Origin: Rhabdobacter roseus | Lineage (GTDB): Bacteria > Bacteroidota > Bacteroidia > Cytophagales > Spirosomataceae | Reading direction: 5' to 3' | NCBI RefSeq assembly: GCF_014202275.1 | Contig: NZ_JACHGF010000007.1 | Location: forward strand, 1 to 64,000 | Length of the DNA stretch: 64,000 nucleotides | Shown here: piece after piece, positions 17,536 to 25,828 of the stretch | How positions within the stretch are numbered: position 1 is the stretch's first letter | How the letters are laid out: every line of letters starts with the position of its first letter | Notes under the pieces: generated by a model | Seen by the model: only the letters and a program-made list of their open reading frames with translations | The model's database searches: none | Told to the model about the DNA's origin: nothing | Position numbers and translations under genes: made by a program

Positions 17536-17689
17536 AAACATACATCAGCGATGCGGAAAGTACCAGCAGCAGCGACAGAATCACGAGTGTGATCAAGAGG
17601 TACTTTTTCCTGCGTTGGGTAGCTTTGTGGCTTTCGTAGGCCTGCTCTACGTAGTTACGTAGTTTTTCTCTTTCCTGGTCATTGCTCAT
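17522..17689 (-). CDS. small single-span membrane protein
   Basis: The 55-residue product (start at 17689) has a charged, helical N-terminal half (SNDQEREKLRNYVEQAYESHK), a basic patch (RRKK) and a hydrophobic C-terminal span of about 20 residues, so it would be anchored with its N-terminus in the cytoplasm. I do not recognise the family. It overlaps the convergent SDR gene by 14 bp. The clean amphipathic layout argues for a real gene. Confidence 0.5.
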   Translation of the reverse strand: MSNDQEREKLRNYVEQAYESHKATQRRKKYLLITLVILSLLLVLSASLMYVFSCA

Positions 17690-17994
17690 GCCGCACTTTT
17701 TACGATTCAATCTGTCTTACCATCCCTGCCTTAGGTACATAACCAGTACCCGCCTGTTCTCCTAGTACTTAATTTTGTGAGTATATAGCGACCAGCAACT
17801 CCTTAAAAATAACGTATATCTACCTCATTTTTAAGCATGATGCCAAAATTAACAAAACTTCTTTTTTAAATTCTACCGCACCTAAAGTACCCTGCTCTCG
17901 CCGAGAAAGTGTGGTTGCTATGAGCTAGGACGTCATGCTGCCAAAAGGGTCACGGGCTCTATCAAAACCCTTTTTTTTGGGGTACTTAGGTACT
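17690..17994. other. intergenic region
   Basis: About 300 bp with no gene. The stretch near 17950-17990 could form a weak hairpin (aaagggt/accctttt) downstream of the minus-strand gene ending at 17995. Confidence 0.35.
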
Positions 17995-19119
17995 TTAAGC
18001 AGGCTCCAGCGCCTGGGCCAGGTCAGCGATCAGGTCCTCGGCGTGCTCCAGCCCTACCGACACCCGAAGCAAGTTAGGCGGAGACTGGGAGGTAGGTCCT
18101 TCGGCAGAAGCCCGGTGCTCGATGAGGCTCTCCACGCCGCCCAGGCTGGTGGCTCGGGCAAACAAACGCAGGCGTCCCGCCAAGCGAAGTGCTTCCACCG
18201 CACCACCCGCTACCCGTACCGACAGCATGCCACCGGGCAGCTCCATCTGTCGGCGCGCCACGGCGTAGCCCGGATCAGACGGCAAGCCGGGATAATGTAC
18301 CCGCTCTATGGCCGGGTGAGCAGCCAGAAACTCGGCCAGCTGCTGGGCATTGGCCGACTGCTGCCGCACGCGCACCGCCAGGGTTTTGATACCCCGCGAA
18401 ATCATCCAGCTGTCGAAAGGAGAAGGTACCGCCCCGCCCAGGGTCTGGACCATTCGGGCCCGTTGGGCCAGCGGACCGTCTTCGCGGAAGACCAGCGCCC
18501 CGCCCAGTACGTCACTGTGGCCGCCCAGGTACTTGGTGGTGGAGTGCATCACCACGTCACAGCCCAGCAGCAGCGGGCGTTGCAAAATGGGCGTTGCCCA
18601 GGTGTTGTCGCATACCGTAAGTACGCCCCGCTCCCGGCACAGCCGGGCCACCACTTCGAGGTCCGCTACCTTGAGCAGGGGATTGGAGGGCGTCTCCAGC
18701 CAAACCACTTTTGTCTCGGGACGGATGGCCTGGCTGATCGCCTCGGCCTGGCTGGTATCTACCCGCGAAAAGTGCAGGCCCCAGCGGCTAAACAAATCCT
18801 GCAACAGCAGCGGCGTGCCGTAGTAGGCGTCATCCGGTACGATGACGTGGTCGCCGGGTTGTAAGCATTGAAAAACCGTCATGGTGGCCGCCTGTCCCGA
18901 CGAAAAAGCCAGCGCCAGTGCCCCACCCTCCAGGGTAGCCAGGGCCGACTCGAGCTGCTGGCGGTTGGGATTATGGGCTCGGGTGTACAGAAAGCCGTGC
19001 GGCAGCTCGTATTCCTCGTTTCGCTCGAAGGTAGTGGAAAGGTAGAGCGGTGCCACTACTGACGCGGCATTGGTGTCGGTAAAGCGGGTACTTTGGATAG
19101 CGATGGTTTCGGGACGCAT
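17995..19119 (-). CDS. cystathionine gamma-synthase/lyase family PLP enzyme
   Basis: The 374-residue protein belongs to the Cys/Met metabolism PLP family. It has the phosphate-binding SSGQAATM segment, the DNTWATP motif containing the Asp that holds the pyridine nitrogen, and the PLP Lys in HSTTKYLGGHSDVLGG. The late SLGGVESLIEHRAS motif is typical of gamma-synthases and gamma-lyases. Sequence alone cannot decide between synthesis and cleavage of cystathionine or methionine. ATG at 19119 is favoured; an earlier start at 19155 adds 12 residues. It is divergent from the dienoyl-CoA isomerase gene. Confidence 0.88.
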   Translation of the reverse strand: MRPETIAIQSTRFTDTNAASVVAPLYLSTTFERNEEYELPHGFLYTRAHNPNRQQLESALATLEGGALALAFSSGQAATMTVFQCLQPGDHVIVPDDAYYGTPLLLQDLFSRWGLHFSRVDTSQAEAISQAIRPETKVVWLETPSNPLLKVADLEVVARLCRERGVLTVCDNTWATPILQRPLLLGCDVVMHSTTKYLGGHSDVLGGALVFREDGPLAQRARMVQTLGGAVPSPFDSWMISRGIKTLAVRVRQQSANAQQLAEFLAAHPAIERVHYPGLPSDPGYAVARRQMELPGGMLSVRVAGGAVEALRLAGRLRLFARATSLGGVESLIEHRASAEGPTSQSPPNLLRVSVGLEHAEDLIADLAQALEPA

Positions 19120-19283
19120 AAAGAGCGGACGTTGCGGCAAGTTTTTAAGGATCAAACAACAATATATCGTTTTTAGTCATCGGGAAAAGTTAGAGGTACC
19201 TTTCGGCCCGATTTTCATTTTTAAAAACAATTTTTTCTACATTTTACCATACCCATGAAACAATCAGGAACTTTAGCGCGTTA

Positions 19284-19297
19284 GTATGCCTGCATAC
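19284..19297. promoter_or_regulatory. 14-bp palindrome in divergent intergenic region
   Basis: gtatgc-ct-gcatac lies in the divergent spacer, 44 bp upstream of the dienoyl-CoA isomerase gene, where an operator could sit. No matching copy is seen nearby. Confidence 0.25.
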
Positions 19298-19340
19298 CAT
19301 AAAAATAGAGAAAAATGAGACCTGACAACTACCAGACCAC

Positions 19341-20147
19341 ATGATGTACGAAACCCTCCTTCTTACCCTCGACGAGCACGTGGCCTACCTTCGCTTCAAC
19401 CGGCCCGATAAGGCCAATGCCCTGAATCAAACCTCATGGGATGAGCTAAAAAGGGCCTTCGAAGCGCTTGACGAAAACGACGAAGTGAGGGTAGTGGTTT
19501 TGGCTGGTGAGGGCAAGCACTTTTGCGCGGGCATTGACCTCGAATTGCTGATGACCCTGTCACACACGCCAGGTACCTGCGAAGGCCGCACGCGCGAGCA
19601 GCTCCGCCGCCAGATCCTGAACCTGCAGGCCCCGATCAATGCCATTGAGCAGTGCAGCAAACCGGTGGTTGCGGCCATACATGGGGGCTGCATCGGGGCC
19701 GGGCTGGACATCGTGAGTGCTTGCGATATGCGCTACGCTACTACCGAAGCTTACTTCAGCATTCGGGAAATAGACATGGGTATGGTGGCGGACTTAGGTA
19801 CTTTGCAGCGCTTACCGCGTATCCTTTCGCAGGGGATCGTTCGGGAGTTGGCCTATACGGGCCGGTCCGTTTACGGGCCCGAAGCCGAGCGGATCGGGCT
19901 CGTCAATGGTACCTTTGAAGAAAGTACCCTGCTGCACGAAGGCGTCCGTACCCTGGCTCGGACCATAGCGGCCAAGTCGCCGCTGGCCATCCGGGGTACC
20001 AAGCATATTCTTAACCACAGCCGGGATCACTCCGTAGCCGACGGCCTGGCCTACATGGCTACCTGGAACGCCGCCATGTTGCTTTCTGACGATTTAAAAG
20101 AGGCTTTTCAGGCCAAATTACAAAAGCGTACCCCCATCTATCCGTAA
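19341..20147 (+). CDS. delta(3,5)-delta(2,4)-dienoyl-CoA isomerase-like crotonase
   Basis: The 268-residue enoyl-CoA hydratase/isomerase-superfamily protein has the oxyanion-hole segments HFCAGIDLE and GGCIGAGLD. Three acidic residues, Asp123, Glu143 and Asp151 (in REIDMGMVADLGTLQRLPR), have the same 20- and 8-residue spacing as Asp176, Glu196 and Asp204 of the rat peroxisomal dienoyl-CoA isomerase. This supports that activity, used in the breakdown of unsaturated fatty acids with odd-numbered double bonds, over simple hydration. It is not in a beta-oxidation operon. Confidence 0.85.
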   Translation: MMYETLLLTLDEHVAYLRFNRPDKANALNQTSWDELKRAFEALDENDEVRVVVLAGEGKHFCAGIDLELLMTLSHTPGTCEGRTREQLRRQILNLQAPINAIEQCSKPVVAAIHGGCIGAGLDIVSACDMRYATTEAYFSIREIDMGMVADLGTLQRLPRILSQGIVRELAYTGRSVYGPEAERIGLVNGTFEESTLLHEGVRTLARTIAAKSPLAIRGTKHILNHSRDHSVADGLAYMATWNAAMLLSDDLKEAFQAKLQKRTPIYP

Positions 20148-20526
20148 TCCATTTTCTTAACCTAACTTCCGGGGGAGCAAGTACTGATCTTCAGCTGCTC
20201 CCCCCTTCTTTTTTACGGTTGCCAAAGTACCCCAGCGGAAGTAGCTACACTTCCCGCCCGGGCGGGACCAGGGAAGGAATTCGTGGCAAATCCACCACAG
20301 ATCCGACGGAAATGGCTAACTTGCCGCTTCGTTAGCCTTCCGTAAGCATACGGCCTCGGCGGGGGTACCTTGCATCGCCTCTGGGAGAAAAAGGCTTACC
20401 AAGTACCTCATGCCCTATGCCTTTGGTCCTGGCCCATTGCCAATGCGTAATATTTCTGTTTGTTTTTTGGGTAAAAATGCCACTTACGTCGTTAGTAGTA
20501 GTATAAGCAGAACTTTACAAAAACGT
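20148..20526. other. intergenic region
   Basis: About 380 bp with a terminator at its start (20171-20214). The rest holds no gene; an ORF extension from 20410 lacks a signal peptide in the right place and is read as upstream noise. Confidence 0.4.
20171..20214 (+). terminator. terminator of the dienoyl-CoA isomerase gene
   Basis: Arms gggggagca (20171-20179) and tgctccccc (20197-20205) pair perfectly across 17 bases, followed by a T-rich tract (20206-20214). Confidence 0.8.
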
Positions 20527-21807
20527 ATGAAGACACATGTTTGGATGTATGGGTGTTTGGTAGCATCGCTGCTGCTGATAGGCTGTTCGAGCTCCCGCAC
20601 CCCTCCGCGCCTTTCGGAATCACCCAGCCAGTCGGCCAGCATCCCCAATGCCCCCAATGAAGATCTCTCGTTGGTGGGAGTTCGGAGTAAATTCCTCGAA
20701 AAAGATTCTACTCAAGTCAGGATTTTTATGTACGTGGACGCCCGGAAAGGGAAACGCCCCGTCACGATCGAAGAATTCATATCCCTCTTTACGCTCAATT
20801 ACGTCATTTACTCCGACTACGGTACCCGCGACCGGCTCGGCTACGGCAACGTACCGCTTAACGCCAGCAACGTGTCAAAAAGTGAAAACCAAATTCTGGT
20901 CGAATTTGACATCAAAAAACCAGACCGCGACTACGGCGTCATGCTGAGTGAAATCAGCCAAACGGGTACCCTCAAGAAAGTATTAAACGACCTGCCCATT
21001 CGCTTTCGGGAGCTGCGGGCCAGCGATCGGTACGGCCTGTTTGAAGCCACCGGTAAAGAACCCCTGCAGCACCATTTTGTAACCCAGGGCGAATCCGTCC
21101 AGATCAAGAACCTAGCGGGCCAGTCGGACCAGCTCTATGTGTACTACTACCGGCACAGCTTCGAGCCCGCCGGATCACCCATGAACACGGTGCCCCGTAC
21201 GGTATCCAAGTCGCTGCAAGTAGACAGCCTGTTTACGATCCGGACCAGTGAGCCCGTGCAGTTTGAGCGGGAAGGGCTCTACTACATGCTGGCCGACACC
21301 ACCAAAGCCGAAGGCCTAAGCCTGCTGGTGGTAAACGAAAGGTACCCCAAAATGACCTACCCTGAGCAGTTGCTCGGGCCTCTGCTGTACATGAGTACCA
21401 ACCAGGAAATCACCGAACTCCAGAACGCCCGCGACTTCAAAAAGGCACTCGATAAATATTGGCTCTCGCTCATGAACGGCAACCCCGACCTGGCCCGCCA
21501 GGTGATCCGTACCTACTACCAGCGGGTAGAGGAAGCCAACCGACTCTTTACCACCTACAAAGAAGGCTGGAAAACCGACAAGGGCATGATCTACATCATC
21601 CAGGGCCCTCCTGACCGCGTCCAGCGCGGCAAAGACAAGGAGGTTTGGGTGTACGACCAGCGCGCCAATGCCAATAATGTCAATTTTACTTTCAATCGAA
21701 GAACCAATCAATTTGTGGACGATCATTACGAGCTGGTGCGCTATGTAGAGTACCAGCCGGTGTGGTATCCCATCGTAGAAGCATGGAGAAACGGCGCTAT
21801 CCGCTAA
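20527..21807 (+). CDS. GWxTD-domain lipoprotein
   Basis: The product of 426 residues has a lipoprotein signal peptide (lipobox LIGC) and ends in the GWxTD domain, visible as EGWKTDKGMIYIIQGPPDRV near residue 360. The domain is named for this motif and is mostly found in Bacteroidota and Acidobacteria; its role is unknown. ATG 20527 is chosen as the start of the signal peptide. The 3' end overlaps the rlmB start by 25 bp, so the two are probably cotranscribed. The region between the lipobox and the domain has no recognised family. Confidence 0.82.
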   Translation: MKTHVWMYGCLVASLLLIGCSSSRTPPRLSESPSQSASIPNAPNEDLSLVGVRSKFLEKDSTQVRIFMYVDARKGKRPVTIEEFISLFTLNYVIYSDYGTRDRLGYGNVPLNASNVSKSENQILVEFDIKKPDRDYGVMLSEISQTGTLKKVLNDLPIRFRELRASDRYGLFEATGKEPLQHHFVTQGESVQIKNLAGQSDQLYVYYYRHSFEPAGSPMNTVPRTVSKSLQVDSLFTIRTSEPVQFEREGLYYMLADTTKAEGLSLLVVNERYPKMTYPEQLLGPLLYMSTNQEITELQNARDFKKALDKYWLSLMNGNPDLARQVIRTYYQRVEEANRLFTTYKEGWKTDKGMIYIIQGPPDRVQRGKDKEVWVYDQRANANNVNFTFNRRTNQFVDDHYELVRYVEYQPVWYPIVEAWRNGAIR

Positions 21808-22553
21808 GAAAACCCGCCCCCCGCCCAACCGCCGACATGGTGTTTGGGACGCAGTCGGTCATGGAAACCCTTCGCTCCGGCAAGGAAATAGAACGGCTGC
21901 TGATCCAGCGGGAGCTGGGCATGAACGAAATTCAGAAACTAGCCGCCGAACTACAGGTACCCTACCAACGGGTACCTCTGGAAAAGCTCAACCGCGTGAC
22001 GCGCAAGAACCACCAGGGGGTGATCTGCTTCGTTTCGCCGATCCGGTACGTACCCCTGCACAACGTCCTCACGCAGGTATACGAAGACGGCCAGGTACCT
22101 TTCTTCCTGCTTCTGGACCGCATCACGGACGTCCGGAACTTCGGGGCCATCTGCCGAACCGCCGAGAGCGCCGGGGTACAGGGGGTGATTGTACCTACCC
22201 GCGGCGGCGCTCAGATCAACGCCGACGCCATGAAAACCTCCTCGGGTGCCCTGAACTACCTGCCCGTATGCCGCGAGCCCAGTTTGCTGGAGTCGGTCAG
22301 GTACCTGCGCGACAGCGGCCTGCAGGTAGTGGCCTGTACCGAAAAATCATCCGTACCGCTGTATGACGTCGATTTTACGGTACCTACGGTGATTATCATG
22401 GGTTCCGAAGAAGACGGCATTTCCCCCGAGCTGCTGGACCTCGCCGACCACCGGGCGCGCATTCCTCTGGCGGGGCAGGTCGATTCCTTGAATGTATCAG
22501 CCGCTGCGGCCATTGTGCTGTACGAGTCGGTCAGGCAGCGATTTCCTGCTTGA
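21783..22553 (+). CDS. rlmB: 23S rRNA 2'-O-methyltransferase, RlmB/TrmH type
   Basis: The 256-residue SPOUT-family enzyme should methylate the 2'-hydroxyl of a guanosine in 23S rRNA (G2251 in E. coli). It has the N-terminal substrate-binding segment beginning MVFGTQSVMETLRSGKEIERLL, motif 1 (DVRNFGAICRTAESAG), motif 2 (IIMGSEEDGISPELL) and motif 3 (IPLAGQVDSLNVSAAAAIVLYE) that together make the SAM-binding knot. ATG 21783 overlaps the upstream gene by 25 bp. The gene is dense in GGTACC motifs. Confidence 0.9.
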   Translation: MEKRRYPLRKPAPRPTADMVFGTQSVMETLRSGKEIERLLIQRELGMNEIQKLAAELQVPYQRVPLEKLNRVTRKNHQGVICFVSPIRYVPLHNVLTQVYEDGQVPFFLLLDRITDVRNFGAICRTAESAGVQGVIVPTRGGAQINADAMKTSSGALNYLPVCREPSLLESVRYLRDSGLQVVACTEKSSVPLYDVDFTVPTVIIMGSEEDGISPELLDLADHRARIPLAGQVDSLNVSAAAAIVLYESVRQRFPA

Positions 22554-22977
22554 TTTTCGCCCATAAGGTACTTTAAAAAAGAAAAAGCCGAGGAAAATCT
22601 CCTCGGCTTTTTGGTACAACCTAACCTCATAATCTATGTGTAAGAATACTGTATTCTATTTTTTCATGGCTTCACAAAAGTAGGGTACCCAGGGCGTCTA
22701 TTTTAGCGCCAAATCCCCCGTTTTTTTTCGTAAGGTATTTTTTTAAATATACTCCAAAACTACGTAAGAGCCTATACGTAGTTCTACGCATTTTAGCAAG
22801 CGGCTTAGCCGTCAAGAGAACTACAACTACCTCATTTACAATCGATTAACTTTATCACAAGCTTTCATCTTAAGCGCGTCATTTGCCATTACTTTGTTTT
22901 CCTAGTAACTTGGTGTCGCTTACGGTGAAGCATTTCGATTATCTAAAACCCTTTTTTACTTAACAACTCCAATAACC
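22554..22977. other. intergenic region
   Basis: A terminator lies at 22582-22612. The remaining 365 bp hold no gene I can support; the tract is AT-rich with several tacgtag-like words (22758-22790). Confidence 0.4.
22582..22612 (+). terminator. rlmB terminator
   Basis: Arms aaaaagccgagga (22582-22594) and tcctcggcttttt (22600-22612) are perfectly complementary around a 5-base loop, with the T-tract included. Confidence 0.92.
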
Positions 22978-23355
22978 ATGGTTGAAGCATCAAAATTTCA
23001 AGGTACTGAAGGTACTTTTATCACTTCCGAAGAAGCGGCAAAACGCACGAAAAAATTTCACGAAAAGAAAAAGGAAGCAGGCTCAAAACCTCAATCGTAC
23101 GTGGAGGCACAGTTCTTTGGCAAAAAGAACATCATGAAGCTACTGGATAAATTTGGTGATGAGTGCGCTGGTCTGCGCATTTACTACACCTGTGATCCCG
23201 GTAAGAAAGACATGGAAGACGGGCTGTTGATTGTACCCGTCAATGCCGAAGGCAAGGACCTAACCTCCAGTCGGCTCGGCCTTAAAGATATGCCCGCTGA
23301 CCGGGAAGAAGTACTGGCAGACGGGCCCATTTGTCCCAGAAACTGCAATCCTTAA
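22978..23355 (+). CDS. conserved small hypothetical protein
   Basis: The 125-residue cytosolic protein starts with a QGTEGTFITSEEAAK segment and a Lys-rich helix, has a middle AQFFGKKNIMKLLDK helix followed by strands with LRIYYTCDPGKK, and ends in CPRNCNP. Similar small proteins with a C-terminal CPxxC-like ending occur in Cytophagales as I recall them, but no function is known. The following membrane-protein gene starts 19 bp after its stop, suggesting cotranscription with the two-component genes downstream. Confidence 0.6.
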   Translation: MVEASKFQGTEGTFITSEEAAKRTKKFHEKKKEAGSKPQSYVEAQFFGKKNIMKLLDKFGDECAGLRIYYTCDPGKKDMEDGLLIVPVNAEGKDLTSSRLGLKDMPADREEVLADGPICPRNCNP

Positions 23356-23374
23356 ATCGTAGTTCGGAAAGCCG

Positions 23375-24073
23375 ATGATTGAAAACTATATCCTTTTCTT
23401 CCAGCGCAGCCCTTTATCAAGCCTATCCGTATTCGTTACGCTTATTCCGCTTACTATTTTATGGCTGCGAAAAGCATATAGCAACGAGGCTTTCCGATTA
23501 CTTTTTGTCTATTTGATCGTCAAATTGGTGATTGATCTGACGATGTTTCATTTCGCTTCCCGGAGCCAGAATACCATCCTGTACTACAATCTGAATATTA
23601 TTCTGAGGTACTTGCTGCTGAGTGGTATGCTGTTCTATTCCTTTCAGAGCGAAATATTTAAAAAGCCCTTGATGATTGTGGGCGGGTTATTTGTGTTCTT
23701 TTCTGTTTGGGATATTCTGCACGTCAATCCCGTGTTGAGCGATCTCCACAACCACGCCATGGTACTTTATGCCAATACGCTCGAAAGTGTATTGATGATA
23801 TTCTGGATTCTGATGTACTTTTACGAAACGGTACAATCCATGCGGACGGCAAATATTCTTACTTTTCCTTTTTTTTGGATCTGTTCCGGCCTATTATTGT
23901 ACTACTCAGCCAACGTATTTGTGGCACCCGTGATGCACTATGCTAATAAATGGGAAGGGCGCTTTGAACTCGGTTTTTTATACCAGGTACCCGACCTCTT
24001 TGAAATAATTTGTATGCTGTTCGTTAGTCTTGGGGCCTGGTTCTTTTCATTACACGAGCATGGTCAATACTGA
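23375..24073 (+). CDS. seven-span membrane protein upstream of a histidine kinase
   Basis: The 232-residue protein has about seven hydrophobic segments and almost no soluble domain. It overlaps the start of the histidine kinase gene by 14 bp, and the kinase itself has only one membrane segment and no sensor domain. A plausible role is the sensing partner of that kinase, similar to MASE-like sensor modules encoded separately. This is inference from position; the family is not recognised. Confidence 0.6.
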   Translation: MIENYILFFQRSPLSSLSVFVTLIPLTILWLRKAYSNEAFRLLFVYLIVKLVIDLTMFHFASRSQNTILYYNLNIILRYLLLSGMLFYSFQSEIFKKPLMIVGGLFVFFSVWDILHVNPVLSDLHNHAMVLYANTLESVLMIFWILMYFYETVQSMRTANILTFPFFWICSGLLLYYSANVFVAPVMHYANKWEGRFELGFLYQVPDLFEIICMLFVSLGAWFFSLHEHGQY

Positions 24074-24935
24074 GAATATACAATGGGCGATATTCATCGC
24101 CATGCTGGCCATGCTCATGATGGCTGTCTTTGTGATAGCGTTTGTGATTTATTACCAGAAAAAACAGCTCGAACAAGAAAAAAAACTACGGGAAATTGAA
24201 AAAAACTACCAGCGCATGCTCCTCGAAACGGCCCTCGACTCGGAGGAGTCCGAAAGGCGCCGCATTGCGCAGGATCTGCACGACGACATAGGTACCATGC
24301 TTTCGCTGACTAAGCTGAGCCTCAATCAGCTAAGCAAAATTATGAACAAAGAAGAAAGCCGCACCGAATTCACCTTCAACAAGGTGCAGTCACTGGTAGA
24401 AGAGACCATCCTGCACGTGCGGCGCATCACCCGTGACCTGGTACCTACTACGCTGGAGCAATTTGGCCTGGCCGCCGCCATCGAGGATTTTGTGCGGAAG
24501 CTGGGAGAAAACAACACCCTCTCGGTACAGTTTCATTGCCAGCCCGACGCCATTCCTCGCCAATCCCAAAAAGTAGAGCTAACCCTGTACCGGATCATGC
24601 AGGAGCTGGTCAATAACGCCATCAAACACTCCCAGGGAAACGAAATCGAGATTGAACTGCTCGCCGACAAAGACAAAATTCAGCTACTGGTTTCGGACAA
24701 CGGCCGGGGCTTTGACCTGCGTGCCGTGCGCGAAAGCAAGCGCGCCGGCCTGGGGCTGCGCAGTATCGAAAGCCGGTTGAGCGTGGTGGACGGCGTGATG
24801 CAATACCATACGCTCAGCGTACCGGGCTGCCGGGCGGGCATTCAGGTACCCATCGAAAGGAACCGGGGAAAAAAGCCCGAACCGCTGCACCCCTTCCGGC
24901 GGGAGCGCTCGCGGGTTCAGGATTTTCCGTCCTAA
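24060..24935 (+). CDS. histidine kinase, NarL/LuxR-coupled type (HisKA_3)
   Basis: The 291-residue protein has one transmembrane span (residues 9-32), a coiled linker, a HisKA_3 dimerisation domain with phosphorylated His74 in RRIAQDLHDDIG, and a HATPase domain with ELVNNAIKHS (N box) and DNGRGFDL (G1 box) before GLGLRSIESRL (G2). It has no extracytoplasmic sensor, so it may depend on the overlapping seven-span protein. The LuxR-type response regulator gene follows 97 bp downstream and is its likely partner. Confidence 0.92.
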   Translation: MVNTENIQWAIFIAMLAMLMMAVFVIAFVIYYQKKQLEQEKKLREIEKNYQRMLLETALDSEESERRRIAQDLHDDIGTMLSLTKLSLNQLSKIMNKEESRTEFTFNKVQSLVEETILHVRRITRDLVPTTLEQFGLAAAIEDFVRKLGENNTLSVQFHCQPDAIPRQSQKVELTLYRIMQELVNNAIKHSQGNEIEIELLADKDKIQLLVSDNGRGFDLRAVRESKRAGLGLRSIESRLSVVDGVMQYHTLSVPGCRAGIQVPIERNRGKKPEPLHPFRRERSRVQDFPS

Positions 24936-25032
24936 GTACCTTAGCGGGTCTTTCTTTAAAATTCTCTCCGGGGTACACGCGATTTTCTAAGCCTGGCTTG
25001 CTTACCTTTATGTGAATTTCCTGACTCTTCCT

Positions 25033-25692
25033 ATGCCTACTCTTAAATTAGCCATCGCCGACGACCACGAACTATTTCGTAAAGGGTTCATTTCCATGCT
25101 CAGCAACGTACCTGATTTTGAGTTCGTGCTCGAAGCCGCCAACGGCCAGGAGCTGCTGGATAAAATGCCCGGCCACCAACCGGACATCGTCCTCATGGAC
25201 CTGCAGATGCCCGTCATGGACGGGATGCAGGCCACGGAGGTACTTTTTGAGCAGTACCCCACCATCAAGGTGATTGTGGTGTCGATGTACGACGAAGACC
25301 GCTTCATCATTCATATGCTCGAAAAAGGCGTACACGGGTACCTGCTGAAAGATACCACGCCCGACGAAGTGGAAAAGGCCATCCGGCGCGTGGCCGACGA
25401 GGGATTCTACTACAGCGACTTCGTCTCACGCGTGATGCACCGCAAAATGGTTAACCGCCTGCCGGCCAACAAGCACCCCTTTTTCCCTAACGCCACCAAC
25501 GTGGGGCTCTCCAACCGCGAGCAGGAGGTACTTCAGCTGCTCTGCGACGGCCTCTCTACCAGCGAGATCAGCGACAAGCTCTTCATCAGCTCCCGTACCG
25601 TAGAAGGCCATAGGCTGCGGATTCTGGAAAAAACCGGCACCAAAAACACCGCCGCCGCCGTGGCCTACGCCTATAAGAATCATTTGATTTAA
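25033..25692 (+). CDS. LuxR/NarL-type response regulator
   Basis: The 219-residue protein has an N-terminal receiver with acidic pair Asp10/Asp11, phosphorylation site Asp56 in LMDLQMPVMDG, and the conserved Lys in LLKDTT. A C-terminal LuxR helix-turn-helix follows (about residues 155-215; LSNREQEVLQLLCDGLSTSEIS and SRTVEGHRLRILEKTG). It should bind DNA when phosphorylated by the kinase encoded upstream. ATG 25033 is preferred over an upstream GTG at 25012. Confidence 0.93.
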   Translation: MPTLKLAIADDHELFRKGFISMLSNVPDFEFVLEAANGQELLDKMPGHQPDIVLMDLQMPVMDGMQATEVLFEQYPTIKVIVVSMYDEDRFIIHMLEKGVHGYLLKDTTPDEVEKAIRRVADEGFYYSDFVSRVMHRKMVNRLPANKHPFFPNATNVGLSNREQEVLQLLCDGLSTSEISDKLFISSRTVEGHRLRILEKTGTKNTAAAVAYAYKNHLI

Positions 25693-25828
25693 TAAATACT
25701 CTTAAAAGTACCTTCCCGCTAGTCCAGGTTTGGTATCTTAAACGGTTCAAGAGCATCCAAAGGGGTACTTTTTACGTATCTGAAATCAAGGTCGGGGCCC
25801 GCCGGTGACTATTTCCCGACAGCACAAC

